A stretch of 64,000 bases of DNA from positions 97,548 through 161,547 of the forward strand of contig NZ_JAPDPI010000005.1 in NCBI RefSeq assembly GCF_026013615.1. The letters run 5' to 3'. The position numbers were made by a program, and so were the translations under genes. This DNA comes from Plebeiibacterium marinum. Its GTDB lineage: Bacteria > Bacteroidota > Bacteroidia > Bacteroidales > Marinilabiliaceae. Below are positions 35,533 through 44,307 of this stretch, piece after piece (positions within the stretch are counted from its first letter, which is position 1; every line of letters starts with the position of its first letter). A model generated the notes under the pieces. That model saw nothing but the letters and a program-made list of their open reading frames with translations. It was not told the origin of the DNA and did no database searches.

Positions 35533-36342
35533 CTATAGGCTATCCATTATTTTCTCCTCAATTTTTTGCATTAATCTTCTTAGCAAGGGGGTGTTTGTGT
35601 CAAACATTATACTGTCCACATTGCTGATGGGCAGTATACGAGGTGAAGTACCGGTAATAAATGCAGCATCCATCGTATTGAGCTGATCTGGTTGGATGCC
35701 TTCAAACTTTAACTCAATATTTTCGCTTAAAATGCATTCAATAACTTTAGATCGCATGATGCCTGGCAAAATAAAATGTTCAGCAGCAGTGTAAATACAG
35801 TTCTTCTGTATAAAAAAAACGTTGGAACGGCTTCCTTCTGTAATATGGTTATTGTGGTTGACAAGGAGAGCTTCAAAATGTCCGGACTCTTTAAGTTTTT
35901 GGATGGCTGTTTTTCTGGTTTGAGTGTTGTCAATTTTTAAATTAGGATTTTCTCTTTCTGCATATAGTAAAGTAGTGGATACCCCTTGGGAATACATCTC
36001 TTTAGTAGGATAGGAGGCAGGGATGTAATAAATATAACAATCAACAACTTCTTTTTTAGTAGCAATACACGATATCCTGATATTTCCATTGGGAATGGAT
36101 TCCCTTTTGATTAGTTGTTGAATATCGTGAGTAATTTCATTTTTACTGAACGAAACCCTTTCAACAGCTTTTTGCAGGCTGTTAAAAAGGCGGGTTAAAT
36201 GATCCATAAGAAATAGGGGAGTGTTCTGCTCCACCCTGAAAACTTCATATACAACAAAAAAATCAGGAGAATCACTGATTTGTATATCCTTCTCCGGAAA
36301 TAGAATGTGGTTGTGGATGATATAGTTGCCCTGGATTTTCAT
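35533..36342 (-). CDS. class IV aminotransferase / 4-amino-4-deoxychorismate lyase-like
   Basis: 269 residues of fold-type IV PLP enzyme: MDHLTRLFNSLQ (arm), QTRKTAIQKL region, EALLVNHNNHITEGSRSNVFFI and the phosphate-cup motif AAFITGTSPRILPI. This pattern fits PabC (ADC lyase), D-amino-acid and branched-chain aminotransferases. No separate pabC is next to pabB (21.8 kb), so the lyase is an attractive reading, but the exact reaction is not settled by sequence. Monocistronic, with its start separated by 110 bases from the divergent yigZ. Confidence 0.8.
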   Translation of the reverse strand: MKIQGNYIIHNHILFPEKDIQISDSPDFFVVYEVFRVEQNTPLFLMDHLTRLFNSLQKAVERVSFSKNEITHDIQQLIKRESIPNGNIRISCIATKKEVVDCYIYYIPASYPTKEMYSQGVSTTLLYAERENPNLKIDNTQTRKTAIQKLKESGHFEALLVNHNNHITEGSRSNVFFIQKNCIYTAAEHFILPGIMRSKVIECILSENIELKFEGIQPDQLNTMDAAFITGTSPRILPISNVDSIMFDTNTPLLRRLMQKIEEKIMDSL

Positions 36343-36428
36343 TTTGTAAAATTTGTGATTTAATATTAATGTAAAGTAAGGATTTTTTTGAGTAGCAGGG
36401 GAGTTTTATTTAGAAAACAGGATTTTAT

Positions 36429-36436
36429 TACATTTG
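36429..36436 (+). promoter_or_regulatory. -7 element of the yigZ-like gene
   Basis: TACATTTG, 16 bases before the ATG; no -33 TTG at the usual spacing. Confidence 0.5.
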
Positions 36437-36452
36437 TGGTTCAGATTAACAG

Positions 36453-37073
36453 ATGATGGATCAGATTACAGACAAGTATAAAACTATAGCAGCGCCTTCG
36501 GAGGGTATTTATAAAGAAAAGGGGAGTAAGTTTATAACCTATGCCTATCCGGTGTATTCAGAGGAAGATATAAAAGAACATGTAAGTGCTTTAAAAGATA
36601 AATATTACGATGCACGCCATCATTGCTTTGCCTGGCAGTTGGGTGTTGATGGGAATAGATATAGGGCAAATGATGACGGAGAGCCTTCGGGTACCGCAGG
36701 CAAACCTATCCACGGGCAAATAAAATCGCATGAGTTAACCAATATATTGGTTGTTGTAGTCAGGTATTTTGGAGGTACCAAACTGGGGGTTCCTGGATTG
36801 ATTCATGCATACAAAGAAGCTACTATTGATGCTATTAATAACGCTGAAATAGTTGAAAAAACAGTCAATGATATTTACCAGGTAAATTTTGATTATCTGG
36901 TAATGAACGACATCATGAAAATTGTAAAGGATGAAGATTTGCAGCTGGTCGATCAGCAGTTTGATCTTTCATGCACAATTGAATTTAGTCTCAGGCAATC
37001 GCAGGTAGAAAGAGTAGTTGCCAGAATGGAAAAAATAGATTCGGCAAAATGTGAGTACCTGCGGACAGTGTAG
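36453..37073 (+). CDS. YigZ/IMPACT-family protein
   Basis: 206 residues. N-terminal UPF0029 fold with ARHHCFAWQLG, RANDDGEPSGTAGKP and VVVVRYFGGTKLGVPGLI, the family signatures, and the C-terminal DUF1949 domain (FDYLVMNDIMKIVKDEDLQLVDQQF). The eukaryotic relative IMPACT binds GCN1; bacterial function is not established. A second ATG three bases downstream is possible. Confidence 0.92.
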   Translation: MMDQITDKYKTIAAPSEGIYKEKGSKFITYAYPVYSEEDIKEHVSALKDKYYDARHHCFAWQLGVDGNRYRANDDGEPSGTAGKPIHGQIKSHELTNILVVVVRYFGGTKLGVPGLIHAYKEATIDAINNAEIVEKTVNDIYQVNFDYLVMNDIMKIVKDEDLQLVDQQFDLSCTIEFSLRQSQVERVVARMEKIDSAKCEYLRTV

Positions 37074-37232
37074 TTTTGTTCTGATTTCTAGGATAAATAC
37101 GCTCTATCTAGTGCAATCTATTTCAAGTTACAAACTTGGGGAAATAGTTTTGTCATAAACAAATTGCCATGTGTTATAGTTGGGAATAAATGCTGTGTTT
37201 TCCTCCATAATGCTAAAAAGCCTTTTCCCTAT

Positions 37233-37305
37233 CATTCCAACCTCTCTCATCCCTCACCCCTCTGCTCTTACCCCTTTGCCCTCAGCTCTCTGCCCTCATC
37301 TACCT
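37233..37305. repeat. 7-bp degenerate tandem array H7
   Basis: Pyrimidine-rich units such as TCATCCC, TCACCCC, TCTGCTC, TTACCCC, TTTGCCC, TCAGCTC, TCTGCCC with period 7, immediately after the stop (minus strand) of rarA and between convergent genes. Confidence 0.75.
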
Positions 37306-38577
37306 ATACCTCTTTTTCCAGAGCATTTTTAACCTTTCCAGAATTTTAAGTTCCTGAGCGTTTTTTTGAGGGGTGTATAGCTGTTGGTTTATGATCTCTT
37401 TGGGAAGAAATTCCTGTTCAACAAAGTTGTTTTCGTAATCGTGCGAATACTTATAATCTTTTCCATATCCCAACTCAGTCATCAGTTTGGTTGGTGCATT
37501 GCGCAGGTGTAAGGGTACCGGCAGGTTACCGGTTTGCCTAACCAGGGTCTGTGCCTTTTTAATAGCCAGGTAGGTTGAGTTGCTTTTAGGGCTGGTAGCC
37601 AGGTAAATCGCAGTCTGTGATAAAATAATCCTGCCTTCAGGCCATCCCACTTTATTAATAGCATCAAAGCATTGGTTGGCCAGTAGTAAGGCATTGGGGT
37701 TGGCTAGTCCAATATCTTCAGAGGCTGAAATAACCAACCTTCGGGCAATGAATTTAGGGTCCTCGCCACCTTCAACCATCCGGGCCAGCCAATAAACGGC
37801 ACCATCCGGATCGCTTCCTCGTATCGATTTAATAAAGGCTGATATAATGTCGTAATGTATCTCACCGTTTTTATCGTAGGCCGATGGGTTTTCCTGCAGG
37901 CATTTGGTGACTTCATCGTTGGTTATTTTTATGTTGCCTTCAGGCTGGGCATTGATAACCAGTTCCAGGATATTAAGCAGCTTACGTGCATCACCGCCAG
38001 AAAACCGGAACAATGATTCATCTTCAGCAATCTCAATATTTTTCTCTTTTAAAACAGGATCTGTGGTTAGTGCCTTGTTGAGCAGTTCTTTTAGATCTTC
38101 CTTTTCAAGCGATTTTAATACATAAACCTGGCATCGCGATAATAGTGGTGAAATAACCTCGAATGATGGGTTCTCAGTTGTAGCTCCGATTAACGAGAAA
38201 ATACCTTGCTCAACAGCTCCCAGTAAGGAGTCTTGTTGCGATTTGCTAAAACGGTGGATTTCATCTATAAATAAAATAGGTATGGGACTATTGAAAAAAC
38301 GTGTTTTTTTGGCTTTTTCAATAACCTCACGCACATCTTTAACTCCCGAATTAATAGCCGAAAGTATATAAAAAGGCCTGTCGAGCTGTTTTGATATAAT
38401 TTTGGCCAGGGTTGTTTTGCCCACTCCCGGAGGTCCCCATAAAATAATGGAGGAAATTACTCCTGAATCAATCATCTTACGTAATACCGCATCTTTACCA
38501 ACCAAATGTTTTTGTCCGATGTATGTTTCAAGGGATGCGGGTCTTTGCCGCTCTGCCAGTGGGGGAAAACTGCTCAT
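37300..38577 (-). CDS. rarA: replication-associated recombination protein A (RarA/MgsA)
   Basis: 425-residue AAA+ ATPase working at stalled replication forks: Walker A GPPGVGKTTLAK (49-60), Walker B LFIDEIHRFSKSQQD, sensor 1 GATTENPSFE, RFSGGDARKLLN (sensor 2 region), and the RarA C-terminal tetramerisation part (GSDPDGAVYWLARM, LRNAPT, YGKDYKYSHD). Length and motif order are normal. Confidence 0.95.
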   Translation of the reverse strand: MSSFPPLAERQRPASLETYIGQKHLVGKDAVLRKMIDSGVISSIILWGPPGVGKTTLAKIISKQLDRPFYILSAINSGVKDVREVIEKAKKTRFFNSPIPILFIDEIHRFSKSQQDSLLGAVEQGIFSLIGATTENPSFEVISPLLSRCQVYVLKSLEKEDLKELLNKALTTDPVLKEKNIEIAEDESLFRFSGGDARKLLNILELVINAQPEGNIKITNDEVTKCLQENPSAYDKNGEIHYDIISAFIKSIRGSDPDGAVYWLARMVEGGEDPKFIARRLVISASEDIGLANPNALLLANQCFDAINKVGWPEGRIILSQTAIYLATSPKSNSTYLAIKKAQTLVRQTGNLPVPLHLRNAPTKLMTELGYGKDYKYSHDYENNFVEQEFLPKEIINQQLYTPQKNAQELKILERLKMLWKKRYR

Positions 38578-38846
38578 GTATCTAATTTGTTAATCGAAAA
38601 TTTTAGCGTCCCAAAATTACAAATAGCAATCGTAATTCAAAGTAAAAACTTAGGTGGAATACTTTGAAATTTCATGAAGTAAATTGTGCAGGCCTTTTGC
38701 AATCGCTTGTTAATAATCTTGAATCTCGTATACTTGTGTCTTTATAATTGATCCTTCTGGTTTATCCAGGTTAGTTGTTTGCAAAACTAATTGTACAGTT
38801 TATTTGTTATAGGTATTATTTTCTTACCATTGCAATCAGAAACAAG

Positions 38847-39443
38847 ATGAAGAGTTTTATAGTATTAATTTTTACAACAGTTATAATAAATATGAATACC
38901 CAATCGCAAAAAAGAGAAGTTGCCACACTTGGCGCAGGTTGTTTTTGGTGTGTGGAGGCTGTGTATGATCAACTAGAAGGGGTTGTTTCTGTTGAGTCAG
39001 GATATTCCGGTGGAAAAACAGAGAATCCTACTTACAAGGAAGTTTGTACCGGAGAAACAGATCATGCCGAAGTTTGCCATATTACATTTGATCCGGAAGT
39101 GATATCGTTTGGTGATATTTTAACCGTATTTTGGAGTATACACAACCCAACAACGCTTAATCAACAAGGGGGCGATATTGGAACCCAGTACCGCTCGGTG
39201 GTGTTTTATCATTCCCGGGAGCAAAAAGAAACTGCTGAAAAGCAAATAGCGCTGATTTCGGAGCAGAAACTATATCCTGATCCTATTGTTACAGAAATAA
39301 CTGCTTTTACAGTTTTTTATCCTGCCGAAGGTTATCACCAGGAGTATTTTAGTAATAATCCCAACCAACCTTATTGCAGGATGGTAGTGGGGCCCAAGGT
39401 TGAGAAGTTTCAGAAGCTTTTTAAAGATCAATTGAAGAAGTAA
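38847..39443 (+). CDS. msrA: peptide methionine sulfoxide reductase A, probably exported
   Basis: 198 residues from the ATG at 38847. Catalytic Cys32 is in GAGCFWCVEA; YSGGKTENPTYKEVCTGETDHAE, the Glu/Tyr pocket residues and NPNQPYC with a resolving Cys follow. Residues 1-21 are a hydrophobic signal-like leader (MKSFIVLIFTTVIINMNT), so the enzyme may protect periplasmic proteins. The longer frame beginning at 38775 would put 24 unrelated residues before this leader and is rejected. MsrB is not adjacent. Confidence 0.9.
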   Translation: MKSFIVLIFTTVIINMNTQSQKREVATLGAGCFWCVEAVYDQLEGVVSVESGYSGGKTENPTYKEVCTGETDHAEVCHITFDPEVISFGDILTVFWSIHNPTTLNQQGGDIGTQYRSVVFYHSREQKETAEKQIALISEQKLYPDPIVTEITAFTVFYPAEGYHQEYFSNNPNQPYCRMVVGPKVEKFQKLFKDQLKK

Positions 39444-39490
39444 TGTGGAGTGGGGAGTTGGAAGAGGTGAGTTGTATGGGTGTACCCCTG
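39443..39490. repeat. 7-bp degenerate tandem array H8
   Basis: Units GTGGAGT, GGGGAGT, TGGAAGA, GGTGAGT, TGTATGG with period 7 start right at the msrA stop, between convergent genes. Confidence 0.65.
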
Positions 39491-39494
39491 ACCT

Positions 39495-40052
39495 CTATCT
39501 TCTACCTTCCATTTTTTTCAGTATCTTTTTTGCCCTGCTTTTAAAGCCGGCTGTGTTATTTATGATTTGTTCTTCAAGTATCAGTTTTAGTTCGGTTTTT
39601 AATTCCGGATAGGTTTGCGTGGCATTATATAGTATTTGCATGCAGTGGGCCTTTACGGCAACTGCAATTTTTTCTGAAATTATCCAGTCTGTACAGGTGT
39701 TAATCGTTTCACCGGTTATCAGCCCTTCAATATCCGAAAAAGATAATATTTTAGTAAAATGGCGTTTCACTCCATCTGATTTTATGGAGGGGAGTTGGTT
39801 GATTATGTCTTTTAAGTAGGGCTTAATAAGGGTAGGGTCTTCGTGAAAAATATGCTCAAAAATCCAGGCAGCTCTCCATTGTAGCTTTGGTTTTACATCG
39901 TAAATGAGGTGGTATAATGATTCTATTGAATCCGGGTTTTGAGTAAAGGACTTAGCCAGTTCTACAGCCCTTTGTTTTCCCGGAATCGTATTGAGCTCTT
40001 CTTTCAGGTTGGTTAAATTATTAATGGGATTTGAATTCATTGAGTCCTGCAA
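39495..40052 (-). CDS. conserved hypothetical protein, all-helical (HEAT/ARM-like)
   Basis: 185 residues, no signal peptide. Repeated ~35-residue helix pairs (ESLYHLIYDVKPKLQWRAAWIFEHI, IKPYLKDIINQLPSIKSDGVKRHFTKIL, IAVAVKAHCMQILYNATQTYPELKTELKLIL) suggest HEAT/ARM repeats, a protein-protein interaction scaffold. The ending KSRAKKILKKMEG is basic. No function recognised. A second ATG four codons in is equally possible. Confidence 0.6.
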   Translation of the reverse strand: MQDSMNSNPINNLTNLKEELNTIPGKQRAVELAKSFTQNPDSIESLYHLIYDVKPKLQWRAAWIFEHIFHEDPTLIKPYLKDIINQLPSIKSDGVKRHFTKILSFSDIEGLITGETINTCTDWIISEKIAVAVKAHCMQILYNATQTYPELKTELKLILEEQIINNTAGFKSRAKKILKKMEGRR

Positions 40053-40249
40053 TTTTTATTTACAGCATCAAATATAAAATAAAAACCGGGTCCAATAAAT
40101 TGAATCCCGGCTTTTGCTGATTTTAAGGAGTTTTGCTTGTCAGTAGTAATAATGTGGTTCTGAAAATTGTTTCTTTATTACAGGTGGAACAGGAGGCCTG
40201 TTTGCCTGCTATTCCATGCTTTAATTTTTAATGAGCGCTAAAAATAATA

Positions 40250-40684
40250 TTAAGTCTCTTCTGGTTCAAAGGCAATAGACATATGGGATTGCACTATCTT
40301 CCAGTGATTATCAATTCGCTTCATTACCCCGGTATGCCTAAAGCCTTCAATCCTAAATGGCTCTCCCTTAGTTTCCAAACAAGTGTCAATAAGTTGAGAG
40401 TACCAAGCCAATCCGCACTTGCTTTCGATGCTAATATTGGTGTTTTTAGCTGTTATTTTCATTCCTTTTCTGAGCTGAATCATTTTTTTCATATAATTGA
40501 AAAAAGGTTTCCATCCAATCCAGAATTCATCCACATCTGTTCCAATGTTTACGGCTTTGTTATCATGAACAAAGCAAGATGCAAACAATTCAATATCGCC
40601 GGATTCTTGAGCTTCGAGCATGTTTTGCAACAAGATATGGGTTTCTTTGATTTCTACATCAGGTATAACTGCTGTGTTTTCCAT
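40250..40684 (-). CDS. SnoaL/NTF2-like protein
   Basis: 144-residue predicted cone-shaped alpha+beta barrel: helix LLQNMLEAQESGDIELFASCF, WIGWKPFFNYMKKM, strands KITAKNTNISIE, GLAWYSQLIDTCLE, RHTGVMKRIDNHWKIVQSHMSI. These are the features of the SnoaL_3/DUF4440 group, whose members are enzymes or small-ligand binders. Ligand unknown. Stands alone. Confidence 0.75.
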   Translation of the reverse strand: MENTAVIPDVEIKETHILLQNMLEAQESGDIELFASCFVHDNKAVNIGTDVDEFWIGWKPFFNYMKKMIQLRKGMKITAKNTNISIESKCGLAWYSQLIDTCLETKGEPFRIEGFRHTGVMKRIDNHWKIVQSHMSIAFEPEET

Positions 40685-40905
40685 GATCTCCGGTTTTTAA
40701 AGGTTATTAGGTTGTTAATAGTGGCAGCAAGAAAAAATAGTGTGTTGGTTTACCTGCACTTGCTCCCTTTTAAATAATATAGGGTTGTGGGGTGTGTCAG
40801 TTTCTTGCAACAACTAAAAAATGTAACCGTCTTATTTAAAGTTACAATAGTTCATACACTATGTCAATATTTTTACAAATAGATTTTTATTATTGGTTTA
40901 AATAT

Positions 40906-40913
40906 TACATTTG
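40906..40913 (+). promoter_or_regulatory. -7 element fixing the start of the OmpA-like gene
   Basis: TACATTTG lies inside the longer open frame; the transcript would begin near 40919, so translation must start at the GTG at 40945. Confidence 0.6.
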
Positions 40914-40944
40914 TCTTACGCTACATTTAAAACATAATCATTCT

Positions 40945-42930
40945 GTGAAAACTACATTTAAAACAATCAATTGTCTGTTGTGTTTATTTGCCCTATTATT
41001 TTTTGTAAATGAAGTACAGGCTCAAAAACTAAATACCAAGTCAAAAAAGGCAGTCTCATTATATAAAAAAGCCAGTGATTATTTTGGAAGTGACCAGTTT
41101 GATAAGGCCATAGAGCCATTGCAGCAGGCTATTGGTAAGGATGCTGACTTTTTAGAGGCTTACCTGTTGCTTTCGGAAGTTTACTTTGAACAAGAGGATT
41201 ACAAAAATCAGGCAGAGATGCTGAAGACAGTATTGAGCAAGGATTCGTCCTTTTATGTATATAGCTATTACAGTTTGGGTATAGCCTGTTTTCATATGGA
41301 TGAATTTGATGAGGCGGTAAAATGGTTTGAAACCTATTATAGAAAAACCAGGAGTGAAAAATCAAAGCAGAAGGCAGAGGATTGGATCAGCAAAACACTC
41401 TTTGCCAAATTGGCCAAAGAAAACCCTAGAGAGATACATGCTGTAAATCTTGGGCCAGGTGTTAATAGCGAAAATAACGAATACTGGCCAAGCATAACTG
41501 CTGATGACCAGACCCTGGTATATACGGTGTTGGTACCCCGCGATTCGGCCTTGGTTAAAAATGTTGTGGGGCCTTCAATGGCTAATCATTTTCATGAGGA
41601 TTTTTACCGCGCGGTTAAAGATAATTCAGGGGAATGGGGGCAAGGAATCGCACTGGGTTCTCCAATCAATACAATAAGCAATGAGGGCGCTCAGAGCTTG
41701 TCTTCTGATGGTAACTGGATGTTTTTTACAGCGTGTGGGAGAAGGGATTCCAGGGGGTCATGCGATATATATTTTAGTAAAAGAACCCGGAATGGCTGGA
41801 GTACACCTGTAAATATCGGACCTCCGGTAAATACTCCATATTGGGAATCCCAGCCTTCGTTTTCATCAGATGGCCGTACCTTGTTTTTTGCCAGCAACAG
41901 GGGAGGAGGAAAAGGTAAAAGTGATATATGGAGGGCAAAGCTGTTAGGATATAAATCAGATGGTACGCCTTTTTTTGGTAAACCAGAAAACCTTGGCGAA
42001 AAGGTTAATACCCCTTTTGAAGAGGACTCCCCATTTATTCATCCTGATAATCAAACCTTATATTTTTCATCCAATGGATGGTCGGGAATGGGGAAAAAGG
42101 ATATTTTCTTATCTCGAAAAAATAAGGCAGATCAATTTGTTGAGACTGTAAACCTGGGGTATCCGATAAATTCAACTGGTGATGATGTTGGCTTGGTGGT
42201 TACAGCTGATGGGACTAAGGCTTATTTTTCTTCAGAAAGGCTGGGTAAATCCTATGGGGGAAAGGATATATATAGTTTTAATATGCCTGAGGATATTCGT
42301 CCCCAGCCGGTTTCGTATGTACAAGGAAGAGTGTTTGATAAAAAAACAGGAAAGCGTTTGCAGGCTGCTTTTGAGTTAAAGGATGTGGATACAAAGAAAA
42401 TGGTGGTTCAGGCCTCTTCAACTGATTTTTCCGGAGAATTCCTGATCTGCTTGCCAGCCGGAAATTCCTATGCTTTAAATGTGGTTAAGGAGGGGTATCT
42501 GTTTTATTCAGGTCATTTTGATATGGAGGACGAGAATTCGGTGAATGATCCGTTGGTGATGGATATTTATCTGAAGCGAATTCAGGTTGGAGAGCATGTG
42601 GTTTTGAACAATGTGTTTTTCGAAACAGATTCCTATGTGCTCCGTTCGCAATCAGAAGTAGAACTTGATAAGATTGTTAAATTCTTAAGTCAAAACAGTA
42701 CGGTTAAAGTGCAGGTATTGGGGTATACGGATAATGTAGGTTCTGAAGGTTATAATCTTGAATTGAGTAATAAAAGGGCTCAACAGGTTTATCAATATTT
42801 TATTGATGCTGGTATCTCAGCAAACCGTTTATCCTTTAAAGGAAAGGGTATGAGTGATCCGATTGAGTCAAACGATACAGAAGAAGGGCGTGCCAAAAAC
42901 CGAAGGACAGAACTAAAAATTGTGGAGTAA
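40945..42930 (+). CDS. OmpA-family lipoprotein-like protein with TPR and PD40 repeats
   Basis: 661 residues from a GTG start, which gives a clean signal peptide (VKTTFKTINCLLCLFALLFF...VQAQ). Then TPR repeats (~35-150: AVSLYKKASDYF, KAIEPLQQAI, FLEAYLLLSEVYF), PD40/WD40-like beta-propeller blades (~175-430: WPSITADDQTL, GAQSLSSDGNWMFFTA, SQPSFSSDGRTLFFAS, DSPFIHPDNQTLYFSS), a carboxypeptidase-regulatory-like beta domain (~445-530) and a C-terminal OmpA peptidoglycan-binding domain (~545-661: GYTDNVGSEGYNLELSNKRAQQV). The order is common in Bacteroidota (PorE-like). Start at 40861 is rejected because a promoter -7 box lies inside it and the extra 28 residues are not signal-like. Confidence 0.88.
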   Translation: MKTTFKTINCLLCLFALLFFVNEVQAQKLNTKSKKAVSLYKKASDYFGSDQFDKAIEPLQQAIGKDADFLEAYLLLSEVYFEQEDYKNQAEMLKTVLSKDSSFYVYSYYSLGIACFHMDEFDEAVKWFETYYRKTRSEKSKQKAEDWISKTLFAKLAKENPREIHAVNLGPGVNSENNEYWPSITADDQTLVYTVLVPRDSALVKNVVGPSMANHFHEDFYRAVKDNSGEWGQGIALGSPINTISNEGAQSLSSDGNWMFFTACGRRDSRGSCDIYFSKRTRNGWSTPVNIGPPVNTPYWESQPSFSSDGRTLFFASNRGGGKGKSDIWRAKLLGYKSDGTPFFGKPENLGEKVNTPFEEDSPFIHPDNQTLYFSSNGWSGMGKKDIFLSRKNKADQFVETVNLGYPINSTGDDVGLVVTADGTKAYFSSERLGKSYGGKDIYSFNMPEDIRPQPVSYVQGRVFDKKTGKRLQAAFELKDVDTKKMVVQASSTDFSGEFLICLPAGNSYALNVVKEGYLFYSGHFDMEDENSVNDPLVMDIYLKRIQVGEHVVLNNVFFETDSYVLRSQSEVELDKIVKFLSQNSTVKVQVLGYTDNVGSEGYNLELSNKRAQQVYQYFIDAGISANRLSFKGKGMSDPIESNDTEEGRAKNRRTELKIVE

Positions 42931-43010
42931 AGATGAATATTTAAATAATACCCCAACACCTTTGTTTGTTGCGTGTTGGGGCTGTTTCAAAAGTTAATAT
43001 TTTTCTAAGT

Positions 43011-43146
43011 TAACAGATCGTTAGATTTTAGATTAGAGATAAGAGACTCATTTACAAGATGCTTAAAATCAGATTTTTACCTAACTTAAGTTGATTTTAT
43101 TAAATATCTCATAATCTTACACTTATAAAAAACTAACGAACTATTG
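43011..43146 (+). mobile_element. miniature inverted-repeat element, copy B (136 bp)
   Basis: Same ends as copy A (TAACAGATCGTTAG...CTAACGAACTATTG), exact 5-base target duplication TAAGT (43006-43010 and 43147-43151), two internal heptamers rather than three. Sequence otherwise nearly identical to copy A. Confidence 0.88.
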
Positions 43147-43234
43147 TAAGTAGTATCTGTAAGAAAACATCTGTTTTGTGGTGAAACCCAATCGCTCACC
43201 CCTCGTCCCCTAAAGGGGAAGCCTCTAGCACTGT

Positions 43235-43270
43235 GCGGGTTGGGATAAAATTGAGTTTTCTTGCAAGTGC
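43235..43270. repeat. 36-bp stretch repeated in inverse orientation at 5746-5781
   Basis: GCGGGTTGGGATAAAATTGA and the following bases match the complement of 5746-5781 at about 32 of 36 positions. Both lie ~90-110 bases beyond a miniature element. Confidence 0.75.
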
Positions 43271-43331
43271 TAATTAGCTTACTCAATAAGTCATAATTAT
43301 TATGCATAATACTTTTGATAGTGGCAAAATT

Positions 43332-43380
43332 TTTCCCTACTCACCTTTCACCTTTCACCCTTTCACCTTTCTCCCTACTC
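43332..43380. repeat. 7-bp degenerate tandem array H9
   Basis: CCTTTCA/CTTTCAC-type units, imperfect, ending at the mazG stop. Confidence 0.6.
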
Positions 43381-44151
43381 ATCAAACTTCTTTGCCTCAT
43401 CCCAAATAGCATCCATTTCTTCAAGCGACATATTTTTTAAATCAAGGCCTTTCTTAATGGTTTGCTTTTCCAGGTAATTAAAGCGACTGATAAATTTCCG
43501 GTTGGTACGTTCCAGTGCATTTTCCGGGTTTACCCCATAAAGCCTGGCTGTATTGATGATAGAAAACAATAAATCTCCAAATTCAGCTTCAATTTTATCC
43601 TGATCTGCGTGTTGAATTTCTTCTTTAACCTCATTAATCTCTTCCTGAACCTTTTCCCAAACCTGTTCTTTATGTTCCCAATCAAAGCCAACTCCCCTGG
43701 CTTTATCCTGAATCCGGTTGGCTTTTACAAGGGCAGGTAAACTCTCCGGAACACCCTCCAGAACAGATTTATTACCTCCTTTTTCTTTGAGTTTTAGTTT
43801 TTCCCAGTTTTCTTCAACCTCCCTGGAATTGCTGACTTTTGTGTCGCTGAAAATATGAGGGTGTCTGTATATTAGCTTTTCGTTTAACGAATCAATAACA
43901 TCTTTCATGTTAAAATTCCCTTTTTCATCTCCAATTTTTGCATAAAAAACAATATGGAGCAATAAGTCGCCCAGTTCCTTTTTTAAAGATTGTTGGTCAT
44001 TTTTAATAATGGCATCGGCCAGTTCGTATGTTTCTTCAATAGTCAGGGTTCTTAATGATTCATTGGTTTGCTTTTTGTCCCAGGGACATTTTTCCCTGAG
44101 TTCATCCATGATATGGAGTAATTTTTTAAATGATTCAAGTGTATTTTGCAT
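43375..44151 (-). CDS. mazG: nucleoside triphosphate pyrophosphohydrolase MazG
   Basis: 258-residue two-domain MazG that hydrolyses NTPs/dNTPs to monophosphates. N-terminal domain: CPWDKKQTNESLRTLTIEETYEL, KKELGDLLLHIVFYA with the EExxE and ExxD metal-binding acids. C-terminal domain repeats the helices (EQVWEKVQEEINEVKEEI, EAEFGDLLFSIINTARLYG) and ends with the MazG-typical NRKFISRFNYLE. Divergent from phoH. Confidence 0.95.
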   Translation of the reverse strand: MQNTLESFKKLLHIMDELREKCPWDKKQTNESLRTLTIEETYELADAIIKNDQQSLKKELGDLLLHIVFYAKIGDEKGNFNMKDVIDSLNEKLIYRHPHIFSDTKVSNSREVEENWEKLKLKEKGGNKSVLEGVPESLPALVKANRIQDKARGVGFDWEHKEQVWEKVQEEINEVKEEIQHADQDKIEAEFGDLLFSIINTARLYGVNPENALERTNRKFISRFNYLEKQTIKKGLDLKNMSLEEMDAIWDEAKKFDE

Positions 44152-44307
44152 GGTGAATTTTGTTTTTATTATAGATCAGATTAAGGGCTGTTCCTTATAA
44201 AACTAATGATCTGTTAAAAAGAAAATCAAAAGTAAAAATAAACAGGTAAACTCACTCGGAATCATGCAAATTTGTTTTAATTTGCAGCACCAATACGGAC
44301 AAAATAT

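Larger units (their letters stand above)
42931..43374. other. gene-free gap between the OmpA-like gene and mazG
   Basis: Holds a CCCCAACACC...GGTGTTGGGG-like hairpin just after the stop (about 42951-42980), miniature element copy B, a stretch also present near 5.75 kb and 50.80 kb, and a heptamer array. No gene. Confidence 0.65.

Noticed and set aside
40861..40944. Upstream ATG of the OmpA-like gene as the true start
   Set aside because: A promoter -7 box lies inside this stretch and the GTG at 40945 begins a proper signal peptide.
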